A DNA stretch of 64,000 nt from Thermococcus sp. EP1 (GTDB lineage Archaea; Methanobacteriota_B; Thermococci; Thermococcales; Thermococcaceae): positions 124,001-188,000 of the forward strand of contig NZ_JXCG01000004.1 of NCBI RefSeq assembly GCF_001317345.1. The letters are read 5' to 3'. The position numbers and the translations under genes were made by a program. The notes beneath the pieces are model-generated. The model searched no databases and was not told the DNA's origin. It saw only the letters and a list, made by a program, of their open reading frames with translations. This document shows positions 53,712 through 63,180 of this stretch, piece after piece. The stretch's first letter is position 1; the number at the start of each line of letters is the position of its first letter.

Positions 53712-54458
53712 TCACGGTAATGAAATCTTTGGCTCTTCCTTACCCAAAACGAATGCATAATCTTTCAATGTATCGAATAGTTCTCCTTCTTTGTCTTCAA
53801 TTGTGACCACATCGGGCCATCCGCCTGGGAATTGTCTCACTTCAACTATTTTCCCCATTCTTGCAACGTTTTTACCTTGTACAACAAAGACAAAAGCCCC
53901 TACATCAAATGGCAGGACTTCAACTATTTCTCTCTCTGGGACTTTTACTAGAACTGTATCTGCAGTTCTAAAGGCATCCTTGGTCTCATCTGTGAGTGAG
54001 CTGAGCTTAACTAAGTGGTTTGTACCATCATGGAAGTTAAGTTGCAGATTACCTCCTTTCACCATCCTCTTATTGCTTATCCTGAGAGGTTTTATCTTAG
54101 CCTCTTCTTCAGTTATTGGATGGAGAATTAATTTTCCAATTCTATTTGGAAGCACTCTGTAGTATTCTCCAGTTTCTGGAATTGAAACGACATCCATTAT
54201 ACCTACTGGGAATTTGTAGTCCTTTCTTACTTTTCCATCAACAAGTACTTTGCCTTCATTGAGGACTTTCCTAGCCTCTCTTCCTGTTCTAGCGTAGCCC
54301 AAGTAATCCCTAATTATGTAAATGAGAGGTATTGAAGTCCTCATAGTGTGAGGCCCTGGTGACGGTCTAACTGCCCATTTGAAAACTTTTCTTTCGATAT
54401 ACCATTGAGTTGGGGCAGCAAGTCTTTTAAGGTGTCTCTTAGCACCCTTCCTCGCCAT
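53712..54458 (-). CDS. rps4e: Ribosomal protein S4e
   Basis: 248-residue archaeal/eukaryotic S4e: [20 protein letters not shown], the S4-like RNA-binding segment [20 protein letters not shown] and a C-terminal KOW region [20 protein letters not shown]. The ATG at 54458 follows GAGGGCTTG. Confidence 0.97.
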   Translation of the reverse strand: MARKGAKRHLKRLAAPTQWYIERKVFKWAVRPSPGPHTMRTSIPLIYIIRDYLGYARTGREARKVLNEGKVLVDGKVRKDYKFPVGIMDVVSIPETGEYYRVLPNRIGKLILHPITEEEAKIKPLRISNKRMVKGGNLQLNFHDGTNHLVKLSSLTDETKDAFRTADTVLVKVPEREIVEVLPFDVGAFVFVVQGKNVARMGKIVEVRQFPGGWPDVVTIEDKEGELFDTLKDYAFVLGKEEPKISLP

Positions 54459-54460
54459 GT

Positions 54461-54823
54461 TCAAGCCCTCCTCTCAATTATTTTCTTTCTTCTCTCATCT
54501 TCAAGGTTAAGATCAACAATCATAACATTTGATGGATGGATCGGATAGAATACTTCAGTTCCACTTACTTTCTTTACAGTAACTCCCTCGATATGAAGTC
54601 TATACCTCTTAAGATCTACTTCAATCACTTTTCCTTCATGACCCTTGAAGTCTCCTCTAAGTATCTTTACCTTGTCTCCACTCCTTATTGGCAAACTTCT
54701 AATACCGTACTTTTGTCTGAGTTCCCTTGAGAGTGTGGCACTAACGATTTTGTGCCTCAAATGAAGAGGAGCATTGTACAAAAACTTTCTTTGTTTTCTC
54801 GGTTGTTTACTTTTCAATCTCAT
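54461..54823 (-). CDS. rpl24: Ribosomal protein L24
   Basis: 120-residue KOW protein: [40 protein letters not shown] and the ENG-type [20 protein letters not shown]. Assembly initiator of the large subunit. Confidence 0.97.
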   Translation of the reverse strand: MRLKSKQPRKQRKFLYNAPLHLRHKIVSATLSRELRQKYGIRSLPIRSGDKVKILRGDFKGHEGKVIEVDLKRYRLHIEGVTVKKVSGTEVFYPIHPSNVMIVDLNLEDERRKKIIERRA

Positions 54824-54833
54824 TTATCTCACC

Positions 54834-55259
54834 TCACAATACTATGCTCGCAATACTTCCAACTCTAACCCACTTTTCAGCAGCCTCTCTTGCCACAGGA
54901 CCTCTAATTTCAGTCCCTCTTGGAACACCTTCTGGTGTTGTTATAATTGCTGCATTGTCTTCAAACTTAACTCTCATTCCATCAAGCCTTTTGTATTCCT
55001 TTCTTTGTCTGACTATAACTGCCCTAACTACTTGATGTCTTATGTCAGGTCTTCCTTTCTTCACTGTTGCGATGACCATGTCTCCAACGCCTGCTGAAGC
55101 TAGTCTTCTTCTAACTCCCTTGTATCCAACTACTCCAATAATTTGGATAACTTTTGCTCCAGAGTTGTCTGCTACAGTGAGGTAAGCCCCAATAGGAAGA
55201 GCCCTTGTTGGTCTTACAGGAGATATACCTCTTGTAGCACCAGCACCCTTCTTTGCCAT
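54834..55259 (-). CDS. rpl14: Ribosomal protein L14
   Basis: 141-residue L14: [40 protein letters not shown] and [20 protein letters not shown]. Located at the factor-binding face of the large subunit. Confidence 0.97.
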   Translation of the reverse strand: MAKKGAGATRGISPVRPTRALPIGAYLTVADNSGAKVIQIIGVVGYKGVRRRLASAGVGDMVIATVKKGRPDIRHQVVRAVIVRQRKEYKRLDGMRVKFEDNAAIITTPEGVPRGTEIRGPVAREAAEKWVRVGSIASIVL

Positions 55260-55265
55260 GTCTTA

Positions 55266-55601
55266 TCACCTCTCCTCTGCCTTTTGCGTGACTGCAACTA
55301 CTACAAAACTCTTTGTCTTACTAAGTGGCCTGGTTTCAGCTATAATTACTTTGTCCCCAGCCTTTGCATTAATGCATGGTGGATTGTGAGCATGAACTTT
55401 GCTTCTTCTAAGTTCATAACGCTCGTATTTTTTTAGATAGTGATAGTACTGTCTCTCAACAGTAACTGTATGTCTTGGCTTATCGCTAACCACTATTCCT
55501 TCGAATACTCTACCGTGCACTTTTATATGGCCATGCCAAGGGCATTTTGGGTCATCACACTTTTCCGCAGGAGGCTGTATTCTCAATCCAATGTCTCTCA
55601 T
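55266..55601 (-). CDS. rps17: Ribosomal protein S17
   Basis: 111-residue S17: [40 protein letters not shown] and [20 protein letters not shown]. The ATG at 55601 follows GAGGTGAAAG. Confidence 0.97.
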   Translation of the reverse strand: MRDIGLRIQPPAEKCDDPKCPWHGHIKVHGRVFEGIVVSDKPRHTVTVERQYYHYLKKYERYELRRSKVHAHNPPCINAKAGDKVIIAETRPLSKTKSFVVVAVTQKAEER

Positions 55602-55606
55602 GTCTT

Positions 55607-55864
55607 TCACCTCTTTTTCAATCTCATCTCGGGCCTTCCAACCAGTTCTTCTCCCTTTATTCGAATTTTTTTATCATCAACCTCAAATTCAAACTCCGCA
55701 ACGATTTTGGGAATTTTCCATACTTTCCTTCCAAGGATTGTGAGGGTATTTTTAGTCTCGTCAATCACATATCCTTCAATTCCTATCAACCCTGGATGAG
55801 AGCTCTTCACCACTTTAACTTTCAGTCCTATGAGTTCATGGAGGAGTAGTGTTTTCCTTGTCAT
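55607..55864 (-). CDS. rnp1: Ribonuclease P protein component 1 (Rpp29/Pop4)
   Basis: 85-residue Sm-like subunit of the RNA-based RNase [41 protein letters not shown] and [12 protein letters not shown]. The start ATG overlaps the aIF1 stop as ATGA; the longer reading would extend into the aIF1 gene. Together with the HARP gene at 10742, this shows that two RNase P-type systems coexist. Confidence 0.95.
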   Translation of the reverse strand: MTRKTLLLHELIGLKVKVVKSSHPGLIGIEGYVIDETKNTLTILGRKVWKIPKIVAEFEFEVDDKKIRIKGEELVGRPEMRLKKR

Positions 55865-56157
55865 TCTACTTCTATTAAGTCCTCTGAAAATCCAAGTTCT
55901 GCCAATAAGCGCTTCACCTTTTCTCTGTGATCTCCTTGAAGCTCTATTCTTCCGTTTTTCGCTGTCCCACCGCATGCCAACTTCGCCTTGAGTTTTTTTG
56001 CTATTTCATCAAGGTTAAACTCTTTCTCATCAATACCCTCAATTATAGTCTTGAGTTTTCCATATCGGGCTTTTTCAATATAGACCCTTATTCTTTGTTG
56101 CTCCTTTAACACTTCTTTAAACAACATCTCATCCAGGGGATTCACAATCCTAGGCAC
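55861..56157 (-). CDS. Translation initiation factor aIF1 (SUI1)
   Basis: 98-residue SUI1-fold factor that monitors start-codon selection. It has RIRVYIEKARYGKLKTIIEG, AKLACGGTAKNGRIELQGDH and REKVKRLLAELGF. Located between L29 and Rpp29, the conserved archaeal position. Confidence 0.95.
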   Translation of the reverse strand: MPRIVNPLDEMLFKEVLKEQQRIRVYIEKARYGKLKTIIEGIDEKEFNLDEIAKKLKAKLACGGTAKNGRIELQGDHREKVKRLLAELGFSEDLIEVE

Positions 56158-56163
56158 TAACCA

Positions 56164-56364
56164 TCACCTTTTACTCCTCAACTTTTCCTTCTTTATTGTT
56201 AGTAGGCGGGCAATATCCCTCCTAAGGTTCCTAATAACCATAGGGTTCTCCAAGGAGGTGCCCATAGTAAGCATTCCTCTCTCCTTCGCGAGTTCAAGTC
56301 TAAGTTCCCTAATTTTTGCTTCGATCTCTTCTACGCTCATCTCTCTAATCTCACTTGGTTTCAT
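56164..56364 (-). CDS. rpl29: Ribosomal protein L29
   Basis: 66-residue helical hairpin protein at the polypeptide exit: [56 protein letters not shown]. It overlaps the rps3 end by four bases. Confidence 0.97.
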   Translation of the reverse strand: MKPSEIREMSVEEIEAKIRELRLELAKERGMLTMGTSLENPMVIRNLRRDIARLLTIKKEKLRSKR

Positions 56365-56984
56365 TGCTCGCTCACCTCTTCTTCAATTGGCTTCTCCACG
56401 ATCTCAATTTCATCGGGAAGTCTTGCGTCCGGAGGCATGATTGATACTTTCACGCCAAGCACGCCAAGCTTTAGTAGTGCTTGTGCATATCCTCTTGAAA
56501 CTAATGTCTCAGCTGGATTTCCAACCTTTGCAATGTATCCCTGATAAAATCTAACACTCTTAGCTCTTTCTCCTGTTAATTTACCACTAATTCTGATCTC
56601 TACTCCTCTTGCTCCGTTGTTCATTATGGCTCTTATTGCAGCATATGCTGCCCTTCTGAAGTGAACTCCTCTCTCTAATGCTTGAGCAAGTCTGGTTGCC
56701 TGAACTTTAGCATTAAAGTACGGATTTTTGATTTCTTCAACTTCTATTTGTGGATTTTCTAGATTAAATCGTCTCTCAAGAATTCTCGTGAGTTCTCTAA
56801 TCTTTCTACCTCCCCTTCCAATAACAAAACCCGGCCTTTCAACAAATATGACGACCTTAGTTCCAAGGGGAGTCTTTTTAATGTCGAGTCCACCGTATCC
56901 TGCTCTTCTCAACTCCTTCTCAAGATATTCATCGATGAGCATCTCTTTTATGCCTTCCCTTATGAAGTATCTCTCGATCGCCAT
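56361..56984 (-). CDS. rps3: Ribosomal protein S3
   Basis: 207-residue S3 with a KH domain ([20 protein letters not shown]), [20 protein letters not shown] and [20 protein letters not shown]. The ATG at 56984 follows GGAGGTGAGCC; a longer reading overlaps rpl22. Confidence 0.97.
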   Translation of the reverse strand: MAIERYFIREGIKEMLIDEYLEKELRRAGYGGLDIKKTPLGTKVVIFVERPGFVIGRGGRKIRELTRILERRFNLENPQIEVEEIKNPYFNAKVQATRLAQALERGVHFRRAAYAAIRAIMNNGARGVEIRISGKLTGERAKSVRFYQGYIAKVGNPAETLVSRGYAQALLKLGVLGVKVSIMPPDARLPDEIEIVEKPIEEEVSEQ

Positions 56985-56988
56985 AGGC

Positions 56989-57453
56989 TCACCTCCTAAT
57001 TTCCTCCACAACTATCTCAATGTGTGTTGTCTGTTCGTTGAACTGGGTGGCTCTTCCGAATGCCCTTGGAATATAACCTCTCAATACTGGGCCCCTGTGA
57101 GCTGCTACATGGATTATTCTTAATCTATCTGGATCTAAGCCTTTCTGTTCTGCATTATTTCTTACATTTAAGAGCAACTTCTTGACTTCTTTAGCAACTT
57201 TAACTGGATATCTTCCAGGACCAAAGCCTTCGCCTCTCTTGTGTCCCTGTGAGTCGTTGAACCTCCTTAAGTGGATAGGTCTTTTCTTAGCAATTACATC
57301 ATCAAGTAGTTTTATAGCATCATTAAGCATCATTCCTTTGATTTCTCTGCAAACTTCTATTGAAAGCTTTGGTGAGATCCTCAAATCTCTCCCACTTGCT
57401 TTTGCCATTCTCTCAGGGTCAAAATTTTGGAAAGAGTAGGAAAACTTTGCCAT
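56989..57453 (-). CDS. rpl22: Ribosomal protein L22
   Basis: 154-residue L22: [40 protein letters not shown] and [12 protein letters not shown]-like [20 protein letters not shown]. Its hairpin lines the exit tunnel. Confidence 0.97.
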   Translation of the reverse strand: MAKFSYSFQNFDPERMAKASGRDLRISPKLSIEVCREIKGMMLNDAIKLLDDVIAKKRPIHLRRFNDSQGHKRGEGFGPGRYPVKVAKEVKKLLLNVRNNAEQKGLDPDRLRIIHVAAHRGPVLRGYIPRAFGRATQFNEQTTHIEIVVEEIRR

Positions 57454-57464
57454 TCCTAATCACC

Positions 57465-57866
57465 TCACTTGATTGCCACGAACATTGATGATCTTGTAGC
57501 ACCAACACCAGGTGATCCGTGTTGGACCCTTCTTCTTGTTAGAGCAAATTCTCCAAGGTAATGGCCAATCATTTCTTCCCTAATCTCTATTGGGACGAAT
57601 TCTTTACCGTTGTGGACATGAATTGTCATTCCAACCATTTCTGGGAGGATGACCATGTCTCTGCTGTGGGTTCTTATTGGCTTTTTATACTTACCCTTCT
57701 TTGCAAGCCTAATTTTCCTAAGGAGTTTCTTCTGCTCTGGTGTTAAACCGCGTTTAAGACTTCTCCTCTGCCTTGAAGGAAAGAGCTTGGCTAAATCCTC
57801 AAGAGACATGTTCGCAAGTTCCTCAAATGTGTAACCGCGATATTTAAATTCCTTTTTTCTTGCCAT
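57465..57866 (-). CDS. rps19: Ribosomal protein S19
   Basis: 133-residue S19: [40 protein letters not shown] and [20 protein letters not shown]. Archaeal length with the N-terminal extension. Confidence 0.97.
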   Translation of the reverse strand: MARKKEFKYRGYTFEELANMSLEDLAKLFPSRQRRSLKRGLTPEQKKLLRKIRLAKKGKYKKPIRTHSRDMVILPEMVGMTIHVHNGKEFVPIEIREEMIGHYLGEFALTRRRVQHGSPGVGATRSSMFVAIK

Positions 57867-57876
57867 TCAAACCACC

Positions 57877-58596
57877 TCACTTCCTTCTCCCAGTTCTTCT
57901 CGCTCCTATGTGACCAACTTTTCTTCCAGGTGGAGCTCTCTTTGAAACAGTGCTTGGTTTACCAATGTGATGTTCCTTACCACCGTGTGGGTGGTTAACG
58001 GCGTTCATCTTGACACCTCTTGGCTTTGGCCAGAACCTGTTTCTAGCCTTCATGATGTAGTAAGCCTTACCAGCTTTAACTATTGGTTTCTCAAGCCTTC
58101 CTCCACCAGCAACTACACCTATTGTTGCCCTGCATCTGGGGTTAAATCCTTTAAGCTCACCACTTGGAAGTTGGACAATAACTCTATTCTTCTCCCTTGA
58201 GACTACTAAAGCATAGCTCCCTCCAGCTCTCACGTACTTTCCACCATCGCCAGGCGCTCCTTCAAGGTTGTAAACATAGGTTCCTTCTGGGATCTTTGCA
58301 AGGGGGAGTGTGTTTCCGATTGCAATTGGTGCTTCTGGACCAATATAGATCTCCTGGTCAACTAAAAGGCCTTCTGGAGCAAGGATAAGTTTCTCCAATC
58401 CATTATCAAACTTAACCCTAGCAACAGGGGCTGTTCTTCCTGGGTCATGCAGTATTTCAACAACCTTCCCAGCAAGAGTTTTCTCTTTAGTAAAGCTTAG
58501 TGGAACGTACTTAACAGCACCCCTATACCTATGAGATGGAGCTCTAAATGTTGTTGTTCCTTTTCCTCTCCTTTGTTGAATTAAACTTTTACCCAT
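57877..58596 (-). CDS. rpl2: Ribosomal protein L2
   Basis: 239-residue L2, near the peptidyl-transferase centre: [40 protein letters not shown] and the conserved [20 protein letters not shown] with its functional His. The ATG at 58596 follows GAGGTGAGTGAG. Confidence 0.97.
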   Translation of the reverse strand: MGKSLIQQRRGKGTTTFRAPSHRYRGAVKYVPLSFTKEKTLAGKVVEILHDPGRTAPVARVKFDNGLEKLILAPEGLLVDQEIYIGPEAPIAIGNTLPLAKIPEGTYVYNLEGAPGDGGKYVRAGGSYALVVSREKNRVIVQLPSGELKGFNPRCRATIGVVAGGGRLEKPIVKAGKAYYIMKARNRFWPKPRGVKMNAVNHPHGGKEHHIGKPSTVSKRAPPGRKVGHIGARRTGRRK

Positions 58597-58607
58597 TCTC
58601 ACTCACC

Positions 58608-58868
58608 TCAGAATAATCCTATTCTAGCAGCAACCTCACTTGCACTGTATTCAGGCTTCAATTTTACGTAAGCTTTCTTTTCTCCCTTCATAGTTATAAT
58701 GATATTCACTTTTTCTACTTTTACATCATAAATTGTTTCAACTGCTTTCTTTATTTCCGGCTTTGTTGCTCTCTTGTCCACTATGAAAGTGAGTTTATTC
58801 TCCCTCTCTACCATTGAAATTGCTTTTTCTGTGACTACCGGCCTTACAATAACTTTATAGGGATCCAT
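58608..58868 (-). CDS. rpl23: Ribosomal protein L23
   Basis: 86-residue L23: [40 protein letters not shown] and [14 protein letters not shown]. Docking site for SRP at the exit tunnel. Confidence 0.97.
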   Translation of the reverse strand: MDPYKVIVRPVVTEKAISMVERENKLTFIVDKRATKPEIKKAVETIYDVKVEKVNIIITMKGEKKAYVKLKPEYSASEVAARIGLF

Positions 58869-58874
58869 GTCTCA

Positions 58875-59642
58875 TCACCCATAAATCTCCCTTAATCTCT
58901 CTATGGCTCCTTTTGTCCAGATAGTAAGTCTTCCAGGATGGGCACCTGGTGCTAATAGCTCTACACCTAAGTTATCAACTACAACTACATCGACACCTGG
59001 ATGATTCCTTGCACCTTGAATTATTCCCTCATTCTTTGCAACTACAATAAGTGGACCCTTTGCCTTTTTGTATCTTCTGCCTCTCATCTTACCCTTTCCT
59101 GCTCTCACTTTGGTGTTTTTCTTTGCCCTTTCAATGTCGTTCCATACACCAAGCTTTTTGAAGATCTCTCTTGTCTGTGCTGTTTTGTATATCTTCTCAA
59201 GTTCATCCTCAACCACAAGAGGAACTTGAGGCAGGTTATCAACCATGTGCCCTCTAGCTTTTACAAGGTCATAGTTAGCAGTGGCAGCAATTGCACTCAT
59301 CAAAGCAAGTCTCTTCTCCTTTTTGTTTATCCCTTCCCAGATTATTTTCTCAACTTTTGGTGGGTGTGCTCTTCTTCCACCTCTTGCAAAGGGGACAAAT
59401 GCAGCAAACCTAGGGGAAGTCTTTATTCTCTCTACCCTTGCCATACCATGACCTTTTCCTATGTTCTCCGTAACTCTCCTCTTACCTGCCAAGGGATCTC
59501 TACCCTGTGGCTGGATTCTGTGTGTCCATGAAGCAATGACCGCTCTTTTAATAAGATCTGGTCTAAAGGGAGTGCGAAATACTCTTGGAAGTTCTATTTC
59601 CTCAATTGGCTCGCCATTGAGTGAAAATACCTTAACTTTCAT
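58875..59642 (-). CDS. rpl4: Ribosomal protein L4
   Basis: 255-residue archaeal/eukaryotic-type L4: [40 protein letters not shown] and [20 protein letters not shown]. The central loop reaches the exit tunnel. Confidence 0.97.
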   Translation of the reverse strand: MKVKVFSLNGEPIEEIELPRVFRTPFRPDLIKRAVIASWTHRIQPQGRDPLAGKRRVTENIGKGHGMARVERIKTSPRFAAFVPFARGGRRAHPPKVEKIIWEGINKKEKRLALMSAIAATANYDLVKARGHMVDNLPQVPLVVEDELEKIYKTAQTREIFKKLGVWNDIERAKKNTKVRAGKGKMRGRRYKKAKGPLIVVAKNEGIIQGARNHPGVDVVVVDNLGVELLAPGAHPGRLTIWTKGAIERLREIYG

Positions 59643-59653
59643 AAATCCTCACC

Positions 59654-60733
59654 TCATTGCTTTGATTCTCTACTAATGTATGTGATTTGTGGAGCTTCAA
59701 CAGGTGGTCTTTTTGCAGGTGGCCTTATTGCGGGCCTTACTCTAACGATCCTCTTTATTGCCCCTGGGATAGTACCAGCTACCATGAGGAAGTCATTTCT
59801 GACTATTCCATAGTGTGGGAATCCACCTTTTGGTGTGATCTCAATTTCCTCTCCATTGATAGAAAGCTTGCCGTTCTCTCCTATTCTCAAGAGTCTCTTG
59901 TTAAACTCTGTCCTGTGGTGGAAACCCATTTGACCAGCTCTTGGTACTGTCCACATGACTCTTGCTGGATGCCAAGGACCTATTGTTGCCACCTTTCTCC
60001 TACCTTTGCTGTCCTTGTGAGAAGTCAACTTAACTCCCCATCTCTTAACTGGGCCTTGTGTTCCTTTTCCTTTGGTCACGGCCACTATATCAAGAAGCTC
60101 TCCTTCTTTGAGAATCTCTCTGACTCTAAGTTCTTTCCCAAGTTTGTCTTTAATGAAACCAAACTTTTCTTCAATGTTAGTTCCACCAACAGCGTATTCC
60201 ATAACTTCCGGTTTCTTCTTTATGCGGGCGAGCCATGGTTGGGTTGCTACTAATGCCCTGACCTCAACTATTTCGCCAGACTTCACTAGGTCCTCAAGCT
60301 CTCCAAGTTTTTGCTGGAAGACCTCTTCAGTGTAGTTCTTTGGAAGAGTCTTAATTCTTCTTCCAAGGAGACTGTAGAATGTAACATTTTTTGCCTTCTT
60401 TGATGGGTAGTTTTCAAGCTTAAAGTCTGGAACGATGACTTCAGTTGCAGTTTCTAGTCCGAAGTAACCCTTTCTATATGCTCTGACGCCGTATACTATG
60501 AGTGGCGGAGCTTCAACTATGGTAACTGGCATGAAAACTTCTTTTCCATTTGTGAGTCCAGGAGTGTCGTCAATCATGAGTACATGGGTCATTCCAACTT
60601 TGTATCCTGCAAATCCAAGCATTCTAACTTCTTGCTCTTGAGGCCAAGTTCTAATCTTTGGTACTATACTCTTTGCTCTTTTCCTTGGGGAATATGCCAA
60701 TGAACCTCTTCTTGGTCTGCTAATTTTTCCCAT
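59654..60733 (-). CDS. rpl3: Ribosomal protein L3
   Basis: 359-residue archaeal L3: [40 protein letters not shown] and [20 protein letters not shown]. It begins one base after the upstream methyltransferase gene ends. Confidence 0.97.
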   Translation of the reverse strand: MGKISRPRRGSLAYSPRKRAKSIVPKIRTWPQEQEVRMLGFAGYKVGMTHVLMIDDTPGLTNGKEVFMPVTIVEAPPLIVYGVRAYRKGYFGLETATEVIVPDFKLENYPSKKAKNVTFYSLLGRRIKTLPKNYTEEVFQQKLGELEDLVKSGEIVEVRALVATQPWLARIKKKPEVMEYAVGGTNIEEKFGFIKDKLGKELRVREILKEGELLDIVAVTKGKGTQGPVKRWGVKLTSHKDSKGRRKVATIGPWHPARVMWTVPRAGQMGFHHRTEFNKRLLRIGENGKLSINGEEIEITPKGGFPHYGIVRNDFLMVAGTIPGAIKRIVRVRPAIRPPAKRPPVEAPQITYISRESKQ

Positions 60734-60734
60734 T

Positions 60735-61511
60735 TCAATCCCTCCTTATGAAATTAAATATCGCCAATGTCGCCAACACAGCTTCCTCCGTTCTAACGGT
60801 CTTTGTCTTTTGATTTGGAATAGTATTGAGGATTAGATCAAAGGAATAATCCTCATTGAAGTCTCTCAGGATTTCCATTATCCCTTTCCGGGGAGATCCA
60901 AATACAAATCCCACTTCCCCCTCCAACGGAGGAAGGTTCACTTTTCTCACATCCTCACCCATTCGTGAGGTCGCGATTGCAAGGTTAAGCTTTGCCTTTT
61001 TAAGTGTTTTTGCCAGAGACCCCCTTGTTAGATGGACCCGATACCCCCAATACTCTTTGGGTTTTGTCGGCATCACTTTGAGAGGCATTGTAGAGATAAT
61101 TTCAAACGTCATACGACCTTCTCCAGTTCCTTCGACTAGAGCAAGGTCATCAAGGCCGATATCTGCATACAATCTTTTACCCCTTTTGACTATAACGCCC
61201 TCTCGAATTTCTCCGATCTTTGGTCTTCCTTTTAGTTTGTGATGGGGTGTTCTTAATGGAGGTAAAACACCAGCGTATTTGAGCTCCTTGGTGAGGGGGA
61301 TTAAGGCCTTTCGTAGATATTGAGGGGTCTCCATATATTCCAAGATGAGTTTGATGAACTTACCGTCTTTCCCGCCTGCTTTGTAAATCCAGATGTGTTC
61401 TACACCAAAGATTGCCGCTGCCCTGCCAATCTGGCCAACTTTGTATGTCCTTATTTTTGGATCCGATGTCTCCTCAAGGAGTGAATCTGGAATAAAGATA
61501 TGCCACGCCAT
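60735..61511 (-). CDS. SPOUT-family RNA methyltransferase (C9orf114/DUF171-like)
   Basis: 258-residue SPOUT-fold putative RNA methyltransferase. It has [40 protein letters not shown], an inserted OB-like domain (about 85-150) and the C-terminal knot motifs [20 protein letters not shown] and [20 protein letters not shown]. The gene leads the ribosomal superoperon immediately before rpl3, a conserved archaeal position suggesting a 23S rRNA target. The ATG at 61511 sits after AAAGGATGACT. Confidence 0.92.
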   Translation of the reverse strand: MAWHIFIPDSLLEETSDPKIRTYKVGQIGRAAAIFGVEHIWIYKAGGKDGKFIKLILEYMETPQYLRKALIPLTKELKYAGVLPPLRTPHHKLKGRPKIGEIREGVIVKRGKRLYADIGLDDLALVEGTGEGRMTFEIISTMPLKVMPTKPKEYWGYRVHLTRGSLAKTLKKAKLNLAIATSRMGEDVRKVNLPPLEGEVGFVFGSPRKGIMEILRDFNEDYSFDLILNTIPNQKTKTVRTEEAVLATLAIFNFIRRD

Positions 61512-61562
61512 TTTAGTCATCCTTTACATTCCTATACTTTAAAGCTGTAGGGGGGTAAAAAG

Positions 61563-61585
61563 AATGTATTTAAAAGGCTTTCGAA
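61563..61585 (-). promoter_or_regulatory. TATA promoter of the ribosomal superoperon
   Basis: The minus strand reads CGAAAGCCTTTTAAATACAT, a BRE plus TATA box about 55 bases upstream of the SPOUT gene ATG. From here about 20 kb of ribosomal genes are read without a strong break. Confidence 0.65.
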
Positions 61586-61632
61586 CTCTTCCACCCTTCT
61601 AGGCTTCCAAAAGTATACAAAATTTTTGCAAA

Positions 61633-62079
61633 CTATTTCACAATTGACTCTACTATATTAATAATATTAGGAATACTAGTTTTCACCTCTTCACTAAGCT
61701 CCATGCCAAGATCAATCTCCTTAGCAACAACCCCAATAAAGTGGATTTCTGCCCTAGCAAGTCGCTTATCAATAGCCATTAAAAGCTTAAGTCCATCAAC
61801 AGCCCCCATAAAGTGAGCACTCCTTATCTCAGCTTTTAATTTCTCAAAGACTTCATCTCCTTTTAGGTAAATCACTTTACCTGGCCCATACTCATTACTC
61901 AAAACAGCATCTATTATAACAATTATGTCTTCTCCATTATAGTACCGCTGTAACTTGAATATATCAGTTCCAACCTCAATTACATTATAACCTCTTTCAG
62001 CCAATATTCTACCAGCTTTTAATCCTACACCATCATCTTTCATAAGTTCATTCCCAAGGGCAAGGATCAACACTTTCAT
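61633..62079 (-). CDS. Hydrogenase maturation endopeptidase (HycI/HyaD family)
   Basis: 148-residue peptidase of family A31 that removes the C-terminal tail of a [NiFe] hydrogenase large subunit after nickel insertion. Motifs are ILALGNELMKDDGVGLKAGR (nickel-sensing Asp near residue 16), VIIDAVLSNEYGPGKVIYLK and SAHFMGAVDGLKLLMAI, in which the usual metal-ligand His is present. The hydrogenase large-subunit gene ending at 63181 is the obvious substrate. Confidence 0.9.
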   Translation of the reverse strand: MKVLILALGNELMKDDGVGLKAGRILAERGYNVIEVGTDIFKLQRYYNGEDIIVIIDAVLSNEYGPGKVIYLKGDEVFEKLKAEIRSAHFMGAVDGLKLLMAIDKRLARAEIHFIGVVAKEIDLGMELSEEVKTSIPNIINIVESIVK

Positions 62080-62249
62080 GGTTCTTTATCATCATAAAAG
62101 AATGTAAAAACTTTTTGCTAGAGATAGAGATCAATTTTGTAAATCTTTATGTTCAATTTCTTGAAAAAAAACAATGCAAATATTGATTAATATAAAATAA
62201 AAAAGTATAAATATTTGAATAAATTCTAAAAATATTGGGTGTTTGTGAA
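62080..62249. other. AT-rich divergent intergenic region
   Basis: 170 strongly AT-rich bases between the maturation protease and the secreted protein gene. Several TATA-like stretches occur (for example AAAGTATAAATATTTG at about 62201-62216, plus strand), one of which should serve the secreted protein gene. No ORF or structured RNA is evident. Confidence 0.45.
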
Positions 62250-63110
62250 ATGAGAAAAGTAATTGGTTTTATAGCAGTGGTTTTATTCTTTGGGGGGTTA
62301 ACTTTTCCTAACTTTGTATGTGCAAAAAATGAAGACCCCTTCGAGGAATGGGCAAATGAGCATTCTGTGAGAGTTTTAGTTATAGAGAGATTCAGTTATC
62401 ACAATGGTCATTTATTACATGAAGTAGTATATACAGGAAATGAACTAAGGACAAAATTTAATGTTGATAAACTCTCAAAAGAGAAAAAGATAGCAATGAG
62501 CATATACACTCTAAAGCTTCTTTTTCCAAATGAAGTTTATACTCTAGCCAAGGGGAGGAGTATAGAAAAAAGCCACTATAAGACAACAATCTTGACAACA
62601 AGTTATGAGCCATACCCATGGTGGGAAAATGAACCATATCTGCCAAGATGGACATGGGAATACATAGGAAAGGGAATATACGAGAAAGCTGATCCAGTAG
62701 ATCTAGTATGGGAGAATACAAGAAAATATCGTGTTAAAAGAGTTCTCCGCAATGTTGGATGGCTAGACTACGTATTGTCAACTCCACAATATATTTATGA
62801 CCCTCCAGAATATGGAGGGAGAGGGTGGGAAAAAGGCGATGATATAGCAACAAGCTTTATTGGAATACCTAGTAGGTACCATATGAGACTCTGGGTAATT
62901 TATAACAAAAAAATTGTTGGTGCTGCCCATTATGAAGAGTGGAATTGGCTTGTTTTCACTCATGTAATAGACTCCTATGAAATTGCAGAAGACAAAGTTG
63001 CAAGTTATTACACTAATTCTTGGAACGTGAATTTCGATTTTTATGAACTTGACAACTATATCCAAATCCCATTTAATGATGGGAGTGCCACAAAGATCAG
63101 CAAGGGCTGA
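62250..63110 (+). CDS. Secreted protein of unknown function
   Basis: 286 residues with a Sec signal peptide (MRKVIGFIAVVLFFGGLTFP, cleavage probably after NFVCA near residue 26). The mature part is rich in Trp and Tyr (EPYPWWENEPYLPRWTWEYI, YIYDPPEYGGRGWEKGDDIA, AAHYEEWNWLVFTHVIDSYE), suggesting a beta-rich extracellular domain that might bind carbohydrate. I do not recognise a family. The ATG at 62250 is preceded by GTTTGTGA. It lies between hydrogenase genes but on the opposite strand. Confidence 0.7.
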   Translation: MRKVIGFIAVVLFFGGLTFPNFVCAKNEDPFEEWANEHSVRVLVIERFSYHNGHLLHEVVYTGNELRTKFNVDKLSKEKKIAMSIYTLKLLFPNEVYTLAKGRSIEKSHYKTTILTTSYEPYPWWENEPYLPRWTWEYIGKGIYEKADPVDLVWENTRKYRVKRVLRNVGWLDYVLSTPQYIYDPPEYGGRGWEKGDDIATSFIGIPSRYHMRLWVIYNKKIVGAAHYEEWNWLVFTHVIDSYEIAEDKVASYYTNSWNVNFDFYELDNYIQIPFNDGSATKISKG

Positions 63111-63180
63111 AAGACATTTTTATTATTTTTGGATTTACCTTAAAAAGAGCACTTAATTGACGAAAAATATAAAGAAAAAG

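Noticed and set aside
60072-61242. Plus-strand ORFs opposite rpl3 and the SPOUT gene
   Set aside because: Shadows of highly conserved minus-strand genes.
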